Notes under the pieces: generated by a model | The model's database searches: none | What the model saw: only the letters and a program-made list of their open reading frames with translations | Told to the model about the DNA's origin: nothing | In this document: positions 51,274-64,000 of the stretch, piece by piece | Numbering within the stretch: position 1 is the stretch's first letter | How the letters are laid out: each line of letters starts with the position of its first letter | Translations under genes and position numbers: made by a program | Assembly (NCBI GenBank): GCA_914767715.1 | Contig: OU612065.1 | Coordinates: forward strand, 27,280,001-27,344,000 | Reading direction: 5' to 3' | Origin: Membranipora membranacea | Lineage: Eukaryota; Bryozoa; Gymnolaemata; Cheilostomatida; Membraniporidae | Length of the DNA stretch: 64,000 bases

Positions 51274-52445
51274 TATTATGGGAAAGAAATTCCAGAAATA
51301 CAAAGCACTGTCAATCTGCTCTCACAGCTGCATGCATCATAAAGCTTGCAAGTCCCAGGGCATAATGTGCAGATAGTACCAGGCATCCCCCCCACACACG
51401 ATTCGCTCAAACCCCTCAGACAGACATAGCCTACAAAGGAAAAACCGACACCCTTGCTGAGCATCATTCAAGTTCACACAATGCATAGATCAAACCACAC
51501 ATGCAAATGTTTAGGCCTCAATTTTCAAAAGTTTGTACAGTGATGTTGAGGTATCAGACATTCCACATTATTATCATTATTAACTGATTAATAAGTACAC
51601 AAATTTCATAAACAAAATCATCATCATAATAAATAATGAATATAAATGTCAGGTATTACTTCTACATCATAAGTTATACTACCTTAGGGTTCTAACTCAT
51701 TGAAGATACAGCACATACGACACTGTTAGTGGTTAAAAGTTTGCAAACTCAGTCGGACCATATGATGTTGAGCACCTCAAGCTTGCAAGTATGCAAGTAC
51801 CATGTGTTGCTGAAATACTGCACCTCAGTTTTTTCTTTACATAAACAGAAGTTCCCGCAATGATAGTATTTTATTACCTCTATGATACAAGGCTACATTG
51901 ATATGTTTTAATAGATGTTTCAATAAATCATCTGATATCTATGTAACACATCAATGAATGCATTAAATTCAGGTGGCGGGAAACTGAAACATGCACACCT
52001 AACAGACAGTCACACTCACTAGATAGATTGTTTGAAAAGGAGAAAAGCATAGGACCGCCGCAGTCCTGTGGGGAAAAGGTAGGATTGTACCAATGCTGCT
52101 GAATCATGCCGAATTAACAATTATTCTACCTTCCCACATAGTAATGGATATGTAAATTTTATAGTTGTGAGTTACATCAACATTTATGATGAGTATATAT
52201 ATGCAAGGAGTTTTACTCCTTGGTGTAGTATGTATTATTATATATTAACAATGAATTAGTGTATAGTAATTTAGTCTAGATGTGTCCACTGCATACCACT
52301 GACTGAACTCAATTCTGTGATGCATACAGTACATGCTTCTATTTTCAGATGCCTATATAACTCCTCCAAGAGTGGCCCAACCCACCAGATAATCAGTGGG
52401 AGGTGCTCACTGTTCCCAAGGCATCTGGAGGTACAACAGCACTTA

Positions 52446-52515
52446 GCCAATGTCCATGATCAACCACGCCAACCCCCAAAACGAGATGGGGGGATGGTCA
52501 ATCATGAACATTGGC
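52446..52515. repeat. hairpin with 21-base arms
   Basis: GCCAATGTCCATGATCAACCA (52446-52466) faces TGGTCAATCATGAACATTGGC (52495-52515) with two mismatches. The loop keeps extra C-run/G-run pairing. MITE-like. Confidence 0.6.
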
Positions 52516-54355
52516 AAACTTATACATGCATGTCACTGTCGCATCCTTGCCTATCTATTATGTATGTCCTATACTCGCTAAACCACTGCTGTTACTACAA
52601 CAGCTAAACCTAAAACCATCCTCCCACAGAGAGCCATGGCTTTTGATGCGGACCTCTGGTCAAAGCTGGTCATTTTTCCAATCCTGCTCAACCTGTGCAA
52701 GTTACACCAGGCGTAGTTTTAGTGCTATTTTTCTTTGTTATATAGGTTATTTACCTCTCTCAACTGGTTTACATCTATTGATGCTATTTTGATGCTAGAT
52801 GGGCCAGCTTTGTTTGTATCTTGCCGAATTGTACTTAGGCCTGCTCAAGACTGAACAGGGAACTGCAGTCAAGTGACCTGGAGATGTCTGGAGGTTGATC
52901 ACTTAGCTGTAACAATCATAGCGTATTCAGTTGTCAGGTGCATACGTATAAATTTGCAGTGGGTGAAAGTTTTCCTTTTCGCACATGATTGAAAAACTCT
53001 AAGGCTAGCTTAACATACACTCTCATCTCAATTAGTCAGAGGAATTTGCTAGCTTCATACTCGAGGATTCTATAGGCATGGCTAAAACTTGTTCTGGGTC
53101 GACGTCTGACAAACCTCAAAGTCCTCAAGACTTTGACCCAAAAAATGGGAGGCAACATATCAACATACATCCTACTACATGTGCAAACTATCTGATGCGA
53201 TATGCCCATTTACGCTTCCTAGCGCAAAACAATTACTTAAAAAATTGAGAAATATGCCTTTTTTACTTATCTGTATTCTTCAAATTGCAGTCAACCTTAG
53301 GTGCTAACGCTCAATGTGTCAGTCATCAGTGGGAATTTGCTCTCTAAGTGTGGTTTTCTCCAAACAATAAACGTGTTTTGATATGATGTTACTTTGTTTG
53401 ATGCACAATTTGATAATAGCTCTCTCCTATACATATGTGCATGTAAGTACTTTTGTTAGTCAACATAGCAATGTAGCTGCTAATAGCAGACTCAACGTAT
53501 TGGAAGGTACAACCAGTAACCTATACCAAGTAAAAACAACCGCCTGTGCCATGACAATAGTATTTTGATTTTATAATTGTGATAAGAAACACAAAAAAAA
53601 CAACAATTTTTGTTTGATTAACAAGGTGGAATATTATAAATATATAATGATCAATAACAATTATACAAACGACAGGTATATGTAGGAAAAAATGAAGACA
53701 TAGCCTCCGTGTATATGTTACAAACCAGAAATTTGGCATTGGCACAAAATTGATTAATGAACATTTAGCTCGGGATAATAATCCTCTGTTGATTCTCATG
53801 TACAATTGGTTTCGTTGGCACAAATCTACACAATACAATAAATGGAAAACTGGCGGAAAGTAAGCAAATAAGACAGAAATAATGGAAAGGATATGAGGAA
53901 TAATTTACAAGAGTCTAGAGTGATGTCAGGCGTACCTGGCTTCTTCACTGGTAGTGAACTCAGCAATATAAGTATCAATAAGGTAGTTAAAATCACACAC
54001 AAATATATCGGGAAGAGGCTCCTAATTAAGTAAGTGAAGCTTATTGACATTCTCTCAGAGCAGGATAAATGAAAGTCACAAAGTTATTTCCATAATATTT
54101 ATAGGGTACATTTCAATAATATATCAATTTGGGGAGCAGATTGGGTCAAAATCTGTCCAATCTTTGACATGAGTACTGTATAGGTTATACGGCAAAGGTT
54201 ACCGATGTCAAAATAAGAACAAACGCACCTAAGACTTTTGTAAAATAATATACAAACAAACTGTTGCAGAAAATGATAAAAAGAACCATATTTCTGTTTT
54301 CGTTCTGGTGACCTGTTGACCTTTCACACTCACACTGGGAGAGTGACTCATCTTC

Positions 54356-57300
54356 TTATGATTCGATTGATGGGTTTGGCAGCTCATCAACAGTAATCTC
54401 CTCCGTATTAATAATGTTAGGCTGTTCAGTCACGTCCGGCATGGCGGCAGGTGGTGCTGCATGTGTGCATGAGCTTGGGTCTGAGCCGCCAGACTGCTCG
54501 ATCTCATTTTGATTTAGAGAGGGTGTTGATTGGGATGAGAGATGGTTTGAATTTTCTAATCTTACACTACGGGCGGAATCATGGCTTGTCTCTTGGCTGT
54601 ATGCTAGCGGTGTCTGGCTTTCTTGAGGGCTCGATGTAGATATCTGATAATTGTTCCATAAAGCTCGCTTTTTAGGTGGTTGCTGAGAGAGCCACTCTGG
54701 AGATGTCTCCAGTCCTCTTTTACTTCCAGCCGATTCGCCATCCTCAGCCTTCGTGGCCAAGTCATATGGCTGCTGTGCGTACTCGTATGGCATCTGTGTA
54801 TCAGTGGGCTGCTGCAAATGAGCGTTGTCCTCAACGTTCCTTAGCCAGCCAGCAATATGACTCTGCACAGGTTCCTGTTGTTGTGAGGGAATGCTGGTTT
54901 GTGGCATGTATTGGCTTTGATACCACTGTTGATAGTTCATACCCTGTTGATACATTTGCATTTGGTCCATGCCGAGCTGTGGGCGGTAACCTTGGTCCTC
55001 ATTGTCTTGAGAAGTGTGACGGTAATACTGATTGTCATACATATCTGCAGTTACAGTCTTACCATGTGGGTCACAGTAATAGTGAGAGGGGTTATAGTAT
55101 GCAGTAGTTGCCTTTGGCATCTCTTGTTCATAGTTAGCAGTTTGCGATGGCACTGTGTAGTATGACTTTGACTGTGTTGGTTTTTGGAAAGTAGGCTTTG
55201 GCTCCATACTCAACATTCCTCCCATTCTGCAAACACAATCAAAGGTTTAATTTTATATACAAGCTGGGAACTGATAGATAAAACTAACATGAAGTTTAAT
55301 CATTACAGCCAACTGTATGGGGACAAGGTTTTGGTGGGACATTTCAACCCTTTGGAGTTATCTTCTTATTAGTCGTAAATCAACAACTCTTTATTTGATA
55401 GAAAAACGACACGCAGGACTTTTCTAAGCAACAAATCTTAAACATGCACACTAAATAATTATTGAGCTTGAGTTATGTTTCATGCACCCTCTTCTGCCTT
55501 TGAACACAGTTTTGATGTTACTAGATAATTTTTGTATAACTCACCTATCATAGCTACTGTCTCTGAAGCCTTTGGCAAAAGGGTTATGATCAATCTTCAG
55601 CTGTGTAATCTAAAGAGAGGATTGATGGTAAGGATAAGATATAAGCTATTTTCTAGATGTCGAAAAATGTTTGGGTGACAAAATCTTTACCACTGTCTCT
55701 GCAATATGAATTGTTGTATATATCGCACCTGCAGCGATCAACAAAACTAAATCTGTAGCTTGAGGGGCTGACAAAAATTAATGCTTCTAAATTCAATCAA
55801 AGACTTGAACACCTTTGAAAGGTAACTTCTGTTTTATCAGTTATCAGGTAGAGATGATTTTCTTCGTGGGACAATTTACTTAGGTTGTGTGTTCGATGGC
55901 AGAGTAAATCTGATGCCAATTATCGGTTTAAGGCCAACTCACCGTTGTATTTTGATAAGCTGTGACTGCGATAAATTCTGTCTCTGGGAATGAGAATATC
56001 TGTGGTCCATGGCTTCCATCCTGAGGTGTTACCACAAGCCTTGGCTGGTATTTGTGCATAGAGCTGAGTACCACTTGATCGCCCTCTGGTGTCTTGTTGT
56101 TTGTCAGCTTCATCTTAGCAAAAGTAATGTCCTGCTTCATAAAGTGTGCTCCTGTGTTCGGTGAATCGGGATGAATGTAGTATGATGAAGCTGGAATAAG
56201 AAATTTAAAAAACCATGAATTTCAGGTGCCTTGTGTGCTCAACATATGAGTAATAGACAGTTTTCTGAGCTCTGATTTAGGCCTCAATTTGGAGTTGTCC
56301 TCTCTCCAGTTTGGTACTTTTAACCCACGCCCCATAGGAAAAACGTGCTGAAAAGAGGATTATCTTGAAAACCGCTTATAATAGGATAAAAATTATTTTT
56401 GATTCAGAATCTGCAACATTGAAAACTCATACGGACATAGTTTAGGAAATAATTTTAGTAATTGGATAGTCAATTTAGCATTTTCTGCCTGTTTTGCGGA
56501 CCATTTGGCAGAATTTTTCATGAGTTTCGTCACTAAAATTAAGATTTATCAACATTCAAGCCTCCATTGATTTGGAAATCCTGTCTCACAGGGTTTTCAA
56601 TGGTGCAGACTCCTAATAAAAAATCATTTTTATCCTACCATAAGCGGTTTTCAAGATAACCCTGTTTCAGCAGGTTTTTCCTATGCGGCGTGGGTTAAAA
56701 GTACCAAACTGGAGAGAGGACAATTCCGAATTGAGGCATAAATAAGAGCTCAGAAAACTGTCTATTGTGTAATTTGAGTAATAAAAACCTACTAGGTACA
56801 TAGGTTACACATAATTTTTAAACTACTTCTTAGAAATATGTGGGCTTTTGTGGATGTGCCTTTTTGCCATTCAAGTTCCATGGATCAATATTATTTTATT
56901 TGCAAGGATTGATAAAAAGACAGAAAATTGGCAGATCTTTAGCTCGACATCGTAGTGGTTCCTACCCATCGTACTAAGAAAAAACAGAAAGGAAAACCAA
57001 ATTTCCGGCAGACCAGACATCTGGCGTCAGACACATTTAAGACCTTGCTGTTATGTCAAACTCTAGTAATAGGGTCAATGCCTCAGAAACCATTTATAAA
57101 TATAAATGATCAAGATGGTACCAGTGTTCAGAACCTTAGCTACCGCTAGTTACAAAATAATTGCTGTCTCATTTTTCTTGTAAATACACGCATTTATACC
57201 AGAAATTTGATCTCATTAAGCTAGCTGTGCTCAAGAGTTGATGAAGTGCTAAAGAAGTGATAAGTTGACATAATATCACTAGCCGGCATCATTAAAAGGG

Positions 57301-60300
57301 CAATTTAATGAAATAAGGCTTTTAGCCGCATTGGCCAGAGTAAGACAAAGGATTTAGTATAAACTATTCTCCCTCATTATGGTGGTAAAACTGTGCTCGG
57401 CCATTTAATTACATAATTGATGAAGTAATTTCATACAACTTAGTAGTGCAAGTAACTTCACAGGTCTTGCTAGGATTGACATGGGTTTTTTTTAAACAGC
57501 AAAAGCACCGCATGACCAAGATACGCATGTCCGTAGATGAATCGCACGATGTATGGTTGCAGAGGTGGCATGGAAAATTAAATAATGTGACGACACCAGA
57601 TGCAAATTTTCTGAGAACTTTTACCAATGACACATTTGGTTAGCATGCTATATTGGGAAAAGAGATCGTGATATTATTGTTTCTGCCCAATACTTTATAA
57701 GTTAATGAATGAGGGAAGAACCTTTTTCCCTCATTCATTAACATAGAAAGTATTGGGCAGAAATAATAATATCATGTTGTTGGCATCTATTAAATATTTC
57801 CCCACATTCAGATGTTGAAATTAAGAAGTAAGATACGTATCGAAGTACAATTTTAATTAAGGCCCACGTACGCTTGTACACTTGTTGTTTAGTTAGCAAG
57901 TGGAATGATAAATGGGCATGACCTTACATTTTGGCATCTGTGAATCCATTTGCCCTGATGGGATCCATTTTCCACTCTGATATTTCCACTGGGTAGCACT
58001 GGAAAGTATAACGTCAATCATGATGCTATATCTTGTATTTGGCTTCAGTCCCTTCAAGGTGTACTGCAGTGTTGGGAACATCCTCCTGATAAACAAAGAA
58101 TATAAATATGACAATAAATTTAGCAGATGACGTAATTCAACACAACTATCGCTGCTAAATCGTATTTATGTGGGATTAATACATTATCGTAATAAAAGTG
58201 TTAAACTAAAGAACTTTCATCATCAATCATGTAACATATAATATATATTATCTATTTAGAGCCGTGAATCGTGGCCCCACGCTTAAGAGATGTTACTGTT
58301 TGCTGTAGCGTTACTGGTACTACCTAGCGACAAAGATGGAATTCTTTACTACATTTCTGTATACAACATCACAGATCAGACGGTTGGTAAGCACACTCAT
58401 GATCTTTGAAACTGCTCTGTCAACAACAGTGGTGGAATGTCCCTTGGCATGTCTTGGTATGTTGTGTATGATAAATCTATAGCAATGTGCTCTCCAAGGA
58501 GATTTATGTTTAGGGGTTGACTAATTCCCGTTTGCTCAGTAACTCATTAGCAAGCATGGCTCTGCTACACTTTGTTTGTTTTTCCTATTTATTCTGTTTC
58601 ATGCTGTTGTTGAATATTTTGTTTATTCCAATGTTATAGACCTACAGGAATTTTAATCTGCTTTGCCAACATGTGGAAGAAAATATATAACAATGGCCAC
58701 CAAGCTCCTGATTCAAAGTTTCACTGTAGGCCAATCACAGGCCTTGGGTACAGATATCAAGGATAAAGACAAAAACCACCTGTAAAATGTCTCTCAACTC
58801 CAAGTGTGGCTTACATTGAAAATAAAAGGTATTACAATCTATAATCCCAAGTTAATCTTGTAACTCTTTTGTCTCCCCATCAGTTATTCACTGTGCCTTG
58901 TGTCAGGTGAATTGTATCCTAATTTTCTTATCATAATTAGCTGAATTAGATTTAATTATGGACTCCCTTCCCTATATCGAAAAAGAGGGTAGCAGTGATT
59001 TGACTATGATCTCGTATAATTTCACCATGTCAGAAATGAATGGTCATAATTGCTTCACACCTCCACACAACGTACAGACTGACAGCACGTGGCATCACTC
59101 TTATGTCACCCAATAACTGCCTCTGCCCCGCTCTGCTACATATGTTTGGTGTCAACTTCATTATCATTAAATTTACTGTTCCATGGCCCTATGCACAGCA
59201 ATAATGTTAGAGACAAATTCCTACTTTGTGGGTTTTCAAAAACAGTACCAAGGATTGCGTCTTTGCAAATATTAAAACCTCTCCAGTTATTGCAAAATAT
59301 GTTGTTGAGTATATTAAATGAAGGTTTTCCATTACATCTATAATCAAAATGGTCTTGGAGCCATGGTGACGCACACATGATCTGGTTATTTTCAGTTAGG
59401 AGAGCATGTTATTTCCGATACATGAGAATTATAGAGAAATGGAGAGAGCCTCACTTCCATGATGAAAGGTCATGAATGCTACCATAATCCTAAATATGAC
59501 ACCTAACAGGAATAATAATGCCAGGTACAGTATGATACCGTATTGCAATGCGTAAAAAGCTGGTGTGTTTTTGCGTTGAAACCACCCAGGTAAATTCTAT
59601 ATCAGTGGTTGAAACCATTAAAAAGTACTGCAAAATGAAAATCTGAGCTTATTTTTTCATAACTTGAGACAAGACTTTGATAAATTATCACTACCATTTA
59701 ATAATTTTCCCAAAAGTCGATGGATATTTTTTGTTTTAAGAAATTTATAACTGGACCTAGCAATCAATCACATTTTTCGGCCCAGAAAGTCTTCGTTCTC
59801 GATGTGCTGTTATCAGTGTAATGAGATAAAGATAATGACTAAATTAATTTTACGCCCACATCTAAAAAATCTAGATTTTCTTACCGGCCCTGTTTAGTGA
59901 TTATCATCTCGGTGGCATGGCCGCTGAATTTCTTCCACAGATCTTTGTTACTTAGTACACAGGTTATTTTCTCATGAGTAGCGGGAGGATGTGGGTCGAT
60001 TATCGGCGCTTCAGTAGACTTGCCCATACCCTGTGTCATCAGCTGAAAAATATTATAATATATAACATAAGATAATAATAATAATAATAATAAAAAGTAT
60101 CAATATTTGATATGGTCTTACTTTTCATCTGGTTAATATTTTGATAATTTCGAGGAATCAAAAATGAAGATGTCTGTAAAAGCTTAGACATTTCAATTTG
60201 ACAACCATTGCTAAGAACAGGTGGCCAATAAAATAAGGTAATTTCCATCGCAGTTTAGAAGATATGAATGGATGGATTAATTTCTAAATTAAAGGAGAAA

Positions 60301-61780
60301 AATTGCGGAAAGTTTCTTGTTAAAACTGGCACACCAAAAAAGTAGGAAGCAAAGGAAGTCAAATTTCTGTCCCATATGTTGAAACTAGATAGCATTATAT
60401 TATAATCATAATGAGAAAAAAACTCTCTCAAAATTCGAGAAGACGTGGGAATATCCAGAAACTTTATTATTAACGGAACATTTTACGCAATATCAGCATG
60501 GAAAGTTATAATTGTCATCGACATATCAGCATTGTAACCCCCTGGATAGATTAATCACAATAACAGGATGGAGAGGTTCTCTTCTTGGCGAAACCAACGC
60601 CTGTAGAAAACCTTCATTACATTAATATGTGCAATCATTTACGATTTTGAAGGTATACTTTTAATTCAAAAGTTGTTTTATTTCCCAATATTGAGCGCAA
60701 GTTTAATTTTCCGTTGTGCAATGATTTAAGACACTGAAATTTGTCGCTGCTTGTGCACTTGACTAATTTACTTTCACATTTTATCCTCCTAGGTGGTAGC
60801 CTATCCATGTGCCACGGGAACTCGATATGAAACGTTAATAGTGCAAGGGTGTGAGTACGATCTACCAGAAGTTATTAAGTGATTAAGTGTGAGGAATGTG
60901 CCCCGCCATTGGGTGGCAACTATTTTGAAAACTGTTAAAGATTTGGGTGTGAGCAATACCTGATGTTGATTTTGCGCTGTCCGCGGTGACGTTGTGTGAA
61001 CCGTTGTGTGATGAGAAGGAAGTGAAGTCACAGGCACATACGCAACATCTGGATTGTAGCCTGATGGTGTCATGTGATAGCCATTGTGGTAAGCCGATAC
61101 ATAATGCTGCTGCTCGGCGCTTGGAGGTGGAGATGGGTATGTCATGTTGTGCGCTTGCTACAAAAGAGTTAAACGAGGTAAAACTATGTTTGTCATGTTT
61201 TGCAAATGAATAAAAATTAAAATGTATTCGGGTAAGGAGATTAGAGTACTTATAAAAATTAGTTCATTTCAAAATTTAGGGATAGCCTTTTGCATGATGA
61301 TCTTTTACAACACTGGCCCACAGTCGATTGGATATTTGGTTATGCTGGACCAAAATGAATTTTCCAATTTTTTCAAATATGCGTTCTTGCTTCTTTGATT
61401 GTCTGATTAATTCACAACCTCCATTCAATGTAAATGATACAAATCGGTGATTTCAAAAGTCATATATTATTTATCATTTAAAGCAATCTGACAAAGCTCT
61501 TATCGAAAATACTATTAGATTTCGCTTCCATTCAATTTTTTAATGTAATGTTTATATTATTGTATATATTGAATGTACTTACTTTGTAAAGCATTGCTTT
61601 GTTTGTGTTAGCAGGACTGAGGACTGCCTGCCTTAGCGCTGCCAGTTTGTAAGCCTCTTTCTCATCAAGCTGTTGGTGCTCGACAGCGTTCAGCGCACTG
61701 TTCTCCAACTCCTGGTAGCTGTACATGCTGTGTTGATGTGGCATAACTCCGTACCCAACTGGAACAGGTTTGTGAAACAT
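54356..61780 (-). CDS. T-box transcription factor, Tbrain/Eomes/Tbx21 type
   Basis: Seven exons (61780-61583, 61157-60960, 60042-59885, 58085-57928, 56190-55943, 55609-55545, 55226-54356) join in phase into 631 aa. T-box proteins bind TCACACCT-like DNA and control development in the nucleus. The T-box spans about residues 165-342: [70 protein letters not shown] and [42 protein letters not shown] and [17 protein letters not shown] are hallmarks of the Tbrain/Eomes subfamily rather than Brachyury. The N-terminus is Tyr/His/Pro-rich and the last 289 residues are Gln/Ser-rich and low complexity, as expected for activation regions. Oddity: the usual GAHWM is GAHFM. The ATG at 61780 is the first in the exon; an upstream exon is possible because an AG precedes GAAGAAATG. 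Confidence 0.9.
56252..56766. mobile_element. 515-base MITE-like element in T-box intron 4
   Basis: The ends AATAGACAGTTTTCTGAGCTC and GAGCTCAGAAAACTGTCTATT are perfect 21-base inverted repeats. Pairing continues with some mismatches for about 130 bases inward (CCTCTCTCCAGTTTGGTACTTTTAACCCACG and so on to AAAACCGCTTAT). The centre has no ORF of note. A target-site duplication is not clear. Confidence 0.88.
57670..57773. repeat. hairpin with about 47-base arms in T-box intron 4
   Basis: GATATTATTGTTTCTGCCCA begins the left arm and its near-complement ends at 57773. The loop AAGAACCTT is short, and only a few mismatches are present. It is a MITE-like or stem-loop RNA candidate. Confidence 0.8.
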
Positions 61781-64000
61781 TTCTTCCTTATATTGTCAGC
61801 GATAAGAAAAATCGATGCTCTGATGACCGGAGTATTTCCAATGGCAGGTAGAGTTTTGTAAATATATCTGAAATGTGTGAATTAGCTTTCTCACCTTTGA
61901 GACATGGAATCACGGACTGGTCCTCCAGGCCTTGTTATCCATGGTTTTATTGAGCCGCTTCCTTCCCTATGATGCTAATTACCAACCAGGGGGTGTGGCC
62001 TTCTGTATTGTGTTGGTGTATGTGCGCACGGGATAACTCCGGAGAAATTTTGGCAGAGGATTAAAACTTTTAATAATAGATAATAATAGTGGTGAAATCT
62101 CATAAAACTCAACATAATAATGATATTGTGTTGATGAATTACAATTAAATTAAGATTGGGACAGGTTGGCTTCAATTTGACTACAATGTCAAAGACTGTA
62201 GATGTGTCACAAACCATCATAGGTACACACTGATCATTCATTCTTGTGACTACCACTGTAGGTTGTTAGAGTGCAAAACGACCATAAATTATCTGCATCG
62301 CCCAGTAAAATTAAAAAAAGGTCTTATTTTAATATTGAAAATTGATGGGCTTTGATGAAGCATCAACAGGATAAAAGACAAAGAAAATTACAATTATCAA
62401 TATAACAAGTTGTTCCTCCCATGATATATTATTTTAGTATTTGTTTTCCACTGGAGATAATCACATCGACTGTGTTCAGCAAAATTCAGCGGGATCTCAG
62501 ATTTAAATCACCTCTGACAAATGTTAGTGTTCTAAACTCATTTTACAAATTTTGAAATATAAAATATAGTGCTCCTAATAAAAATGAATTTATCACAAAA
62601 TTGATGTTTTAGCCCACCAATTTTCCAATCAGTTTAAGAAATGATTAATTTTACGGTTTATACAAAATGTGGTAATCTGTTTATGTGGCAATCTTCACAT
62701 TTGCTTGTCTACGTCGGTAGAAACTATGCGATGTTCTGAATAGATACATTTCTAAGATTTTAATCAAGATTTTATCAACATCTATATTGCGTTTCTTAAC
62801 CTAGAAATATGTGCCTGGTAATGGAGATAATAAAATGCTGAGTGCTGAGTGCTGCATTATATTACTAGTATTTTTATTTTAAATTCCAAGAAAAATAAGT
62901 CAGTGATGACAAACTTTTCTCGCTTGTAATACGTCAAGAAAATTTCTCATACCACATAAAGGAAAGAAAAAACATACAAAAAGAGCAATTTCGATTGCCG
63001 CCAGCAAATTTATTATCCATGTGATTTCATACAATCGCTTTTCAAGAAAATACTTATTTTTTTGTTTTATCACCCACTTAAAAAATAACTCAGATCCTAA
63101 GCCAAACAACTATATGGAAATATCAGAAATTGCTAAATCGAATATAACTGTAAAATACCTGTTCATAGTGTTCAAGACAGGTCATTTGATATAGAAAATC
63201 TAAAAATTTTTGGTGAGACATAAACACTTGTGATTGACAATGCGGTTGTCTGGGTAAAGGGCAGTTCCTAAATCAGCCATTCAATACAAGCAATGCTTCT
63301 GACACCCTAATTTGATGCTCTGATCAGACCAGTATTGACATGATTGTGGATCACAACCTGTGACATTATCAATTCAATCCCCATTATGTTCATTCAATAA
63401 TCCAATCCCATTATGATTGTGATATACAGGCTAGCAATGATAATTTTATTCCTGCCACCTTGCTAATTGTGGGGTTTAGCCAGTGAACAGGCCAACAATC
63501 CTAGCCATCCGGTGGTAATAAAATAACAGTAATAAATTTTGAGTTTGTGATGCCTACCTACACAGGCCTATGACGTGGAGCAAATTTCATAACGGAAAAT
63601 ATAATTCAATACCAGGGTACTCTATTTCAGAGAGGAGCTATGTATCTTTTCCTCTGACATGAGCTTTCATCCTCAAATTACTAAAGTTTTCTCTTGCCAG
63701 CTTTTCTCCCCTATCCCTACTGATGCCGTTTAATGTTACGCTCCTTTTCTGCTGCCAATTGAGTTGAGCAGGCATCCGTCAGATCACGGTCACTCATCAT
63801 TCAAACTGTTGTGATACCATGATTCAATGGGAAACTCAGGGCATCAATAGAAATTAGCTGTGATCAACCTGAACACTGAGGCCTATAGTCAACTTTGATC
63901 ACATCAAACTAGCAAAATGGAAGACGTAATTGTCCTGATAATGAAATTAAACGCATTATAATGATGAGAAAATCTGGGTTTGATAGCAAATAATGGCAGA
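61781..64000. other. upstream flank of the T-box gene
   Basis: AT-rich sequence with no exon, repeat or clear core promoter recognised on either strand. It is expected to hold the 5' leader and cis-regulatory DNA of the T-box gene. Confidence 0.4.

Larger units (their letters stand above)
50689..54355. other. intergenic region with strong hairpins
   Basis: About 3.7 kb upstream of NTH1 and downstream of the T-box gene (both on -). No exon recognised. It holds the paired hairpins at 51068-51273, another at 52446-52515 and the small palindrome at about 52204-52222. Confidence 0.4.

Noticed and set aside
53521-53838. 105-codon hydrophobic open frame on the - strand
   Set aside because: AT-rich hydrophobic frame with no start context, splice support or recognisable family.
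54676-55107. 143-codon open frame on the + strand
   Set aside because: It is the antisense shadow of the long last T-box exon, whose low-complexity Gln/Ser coding keeps other frames open.
54356-61780. Brachyury as the identity of the T-box gene
   Set aside because: Brachyury has KYNPFAKAF-type and other signature residues at the places where this gene has [15 protein letters not shown] and [12 protein letters not shown], which are Tbrain/Eomes-type.

Overview
This is AT-rich nuclear DNA of an animal. The genes are split by many GT-AG introns, and most were rebuilt here by joining exons in phase. The gene set (replication factor C, ArfGAP/dual-PH, G-gamma, MAM and sushi proteins, an endonuclease III homologue, a Tbrain-type T-box factor) is metazoan. 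No vertebrate-specific feature is visible and the T-box domain is rather divergent, so an invertebrate, possibly an early-branching animal such as a sponge or placozoan, fits best. The species cannot be fixed from the sequence alone.

Layout. 1-1967 (+): 3' end of an unrecognised gene. 2426-4013 (+): small single-pass membrane protein with two sushi-like domains. 5026-9430 (+): RFC4, 365 aa. 9867-12784 (+): secreted coiled-coil plus MAM protein, 546 aa. 15235-20195 (-): ADAP/centaurin-alpha, 376 aa. 23919-24134 (+): G-protein gamma subunit, 71 aa. 29216-44405: a duplicated locus. It holds a decayed copy (29216-34615), an intact gene of 450 aa (37234-42052) with two fused four-helix CD20/MS4A-like modules, and a chimeric fragment of a third copy (43768-44405), all surrounded by duplicated flanks. 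46600-50688 (-): NTH1/NTHL1 DNA glycosylase, 337 aa. 54356-61780 (-): Tbrain/Eomes-type T-box factor, 631 aa. The remainder, up to 64000, is non-coding as far as can be read.

The genes are not an operon or a pathway: two act in DNA replication or repair (RFC4, NTH1), two in G-protein signalling (ADAP for Arf, G-gamma for heterotrimeric G proteins), one in development. The accessory interest lies in the tetraspan duplication, with its pseudogene, near-identical 3' flanks and chimeric remnant, and in a rich set of small inverted-repeat elements (MITE-like hairpins) in introns and intergenic DNA. The least conventional proteins are the eight-helix double MS4A-like protein and the secreted coiled-coil/MAM protein. 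All joins are by eye from splice consensus and reading phase; no transcript or database evidence was available.
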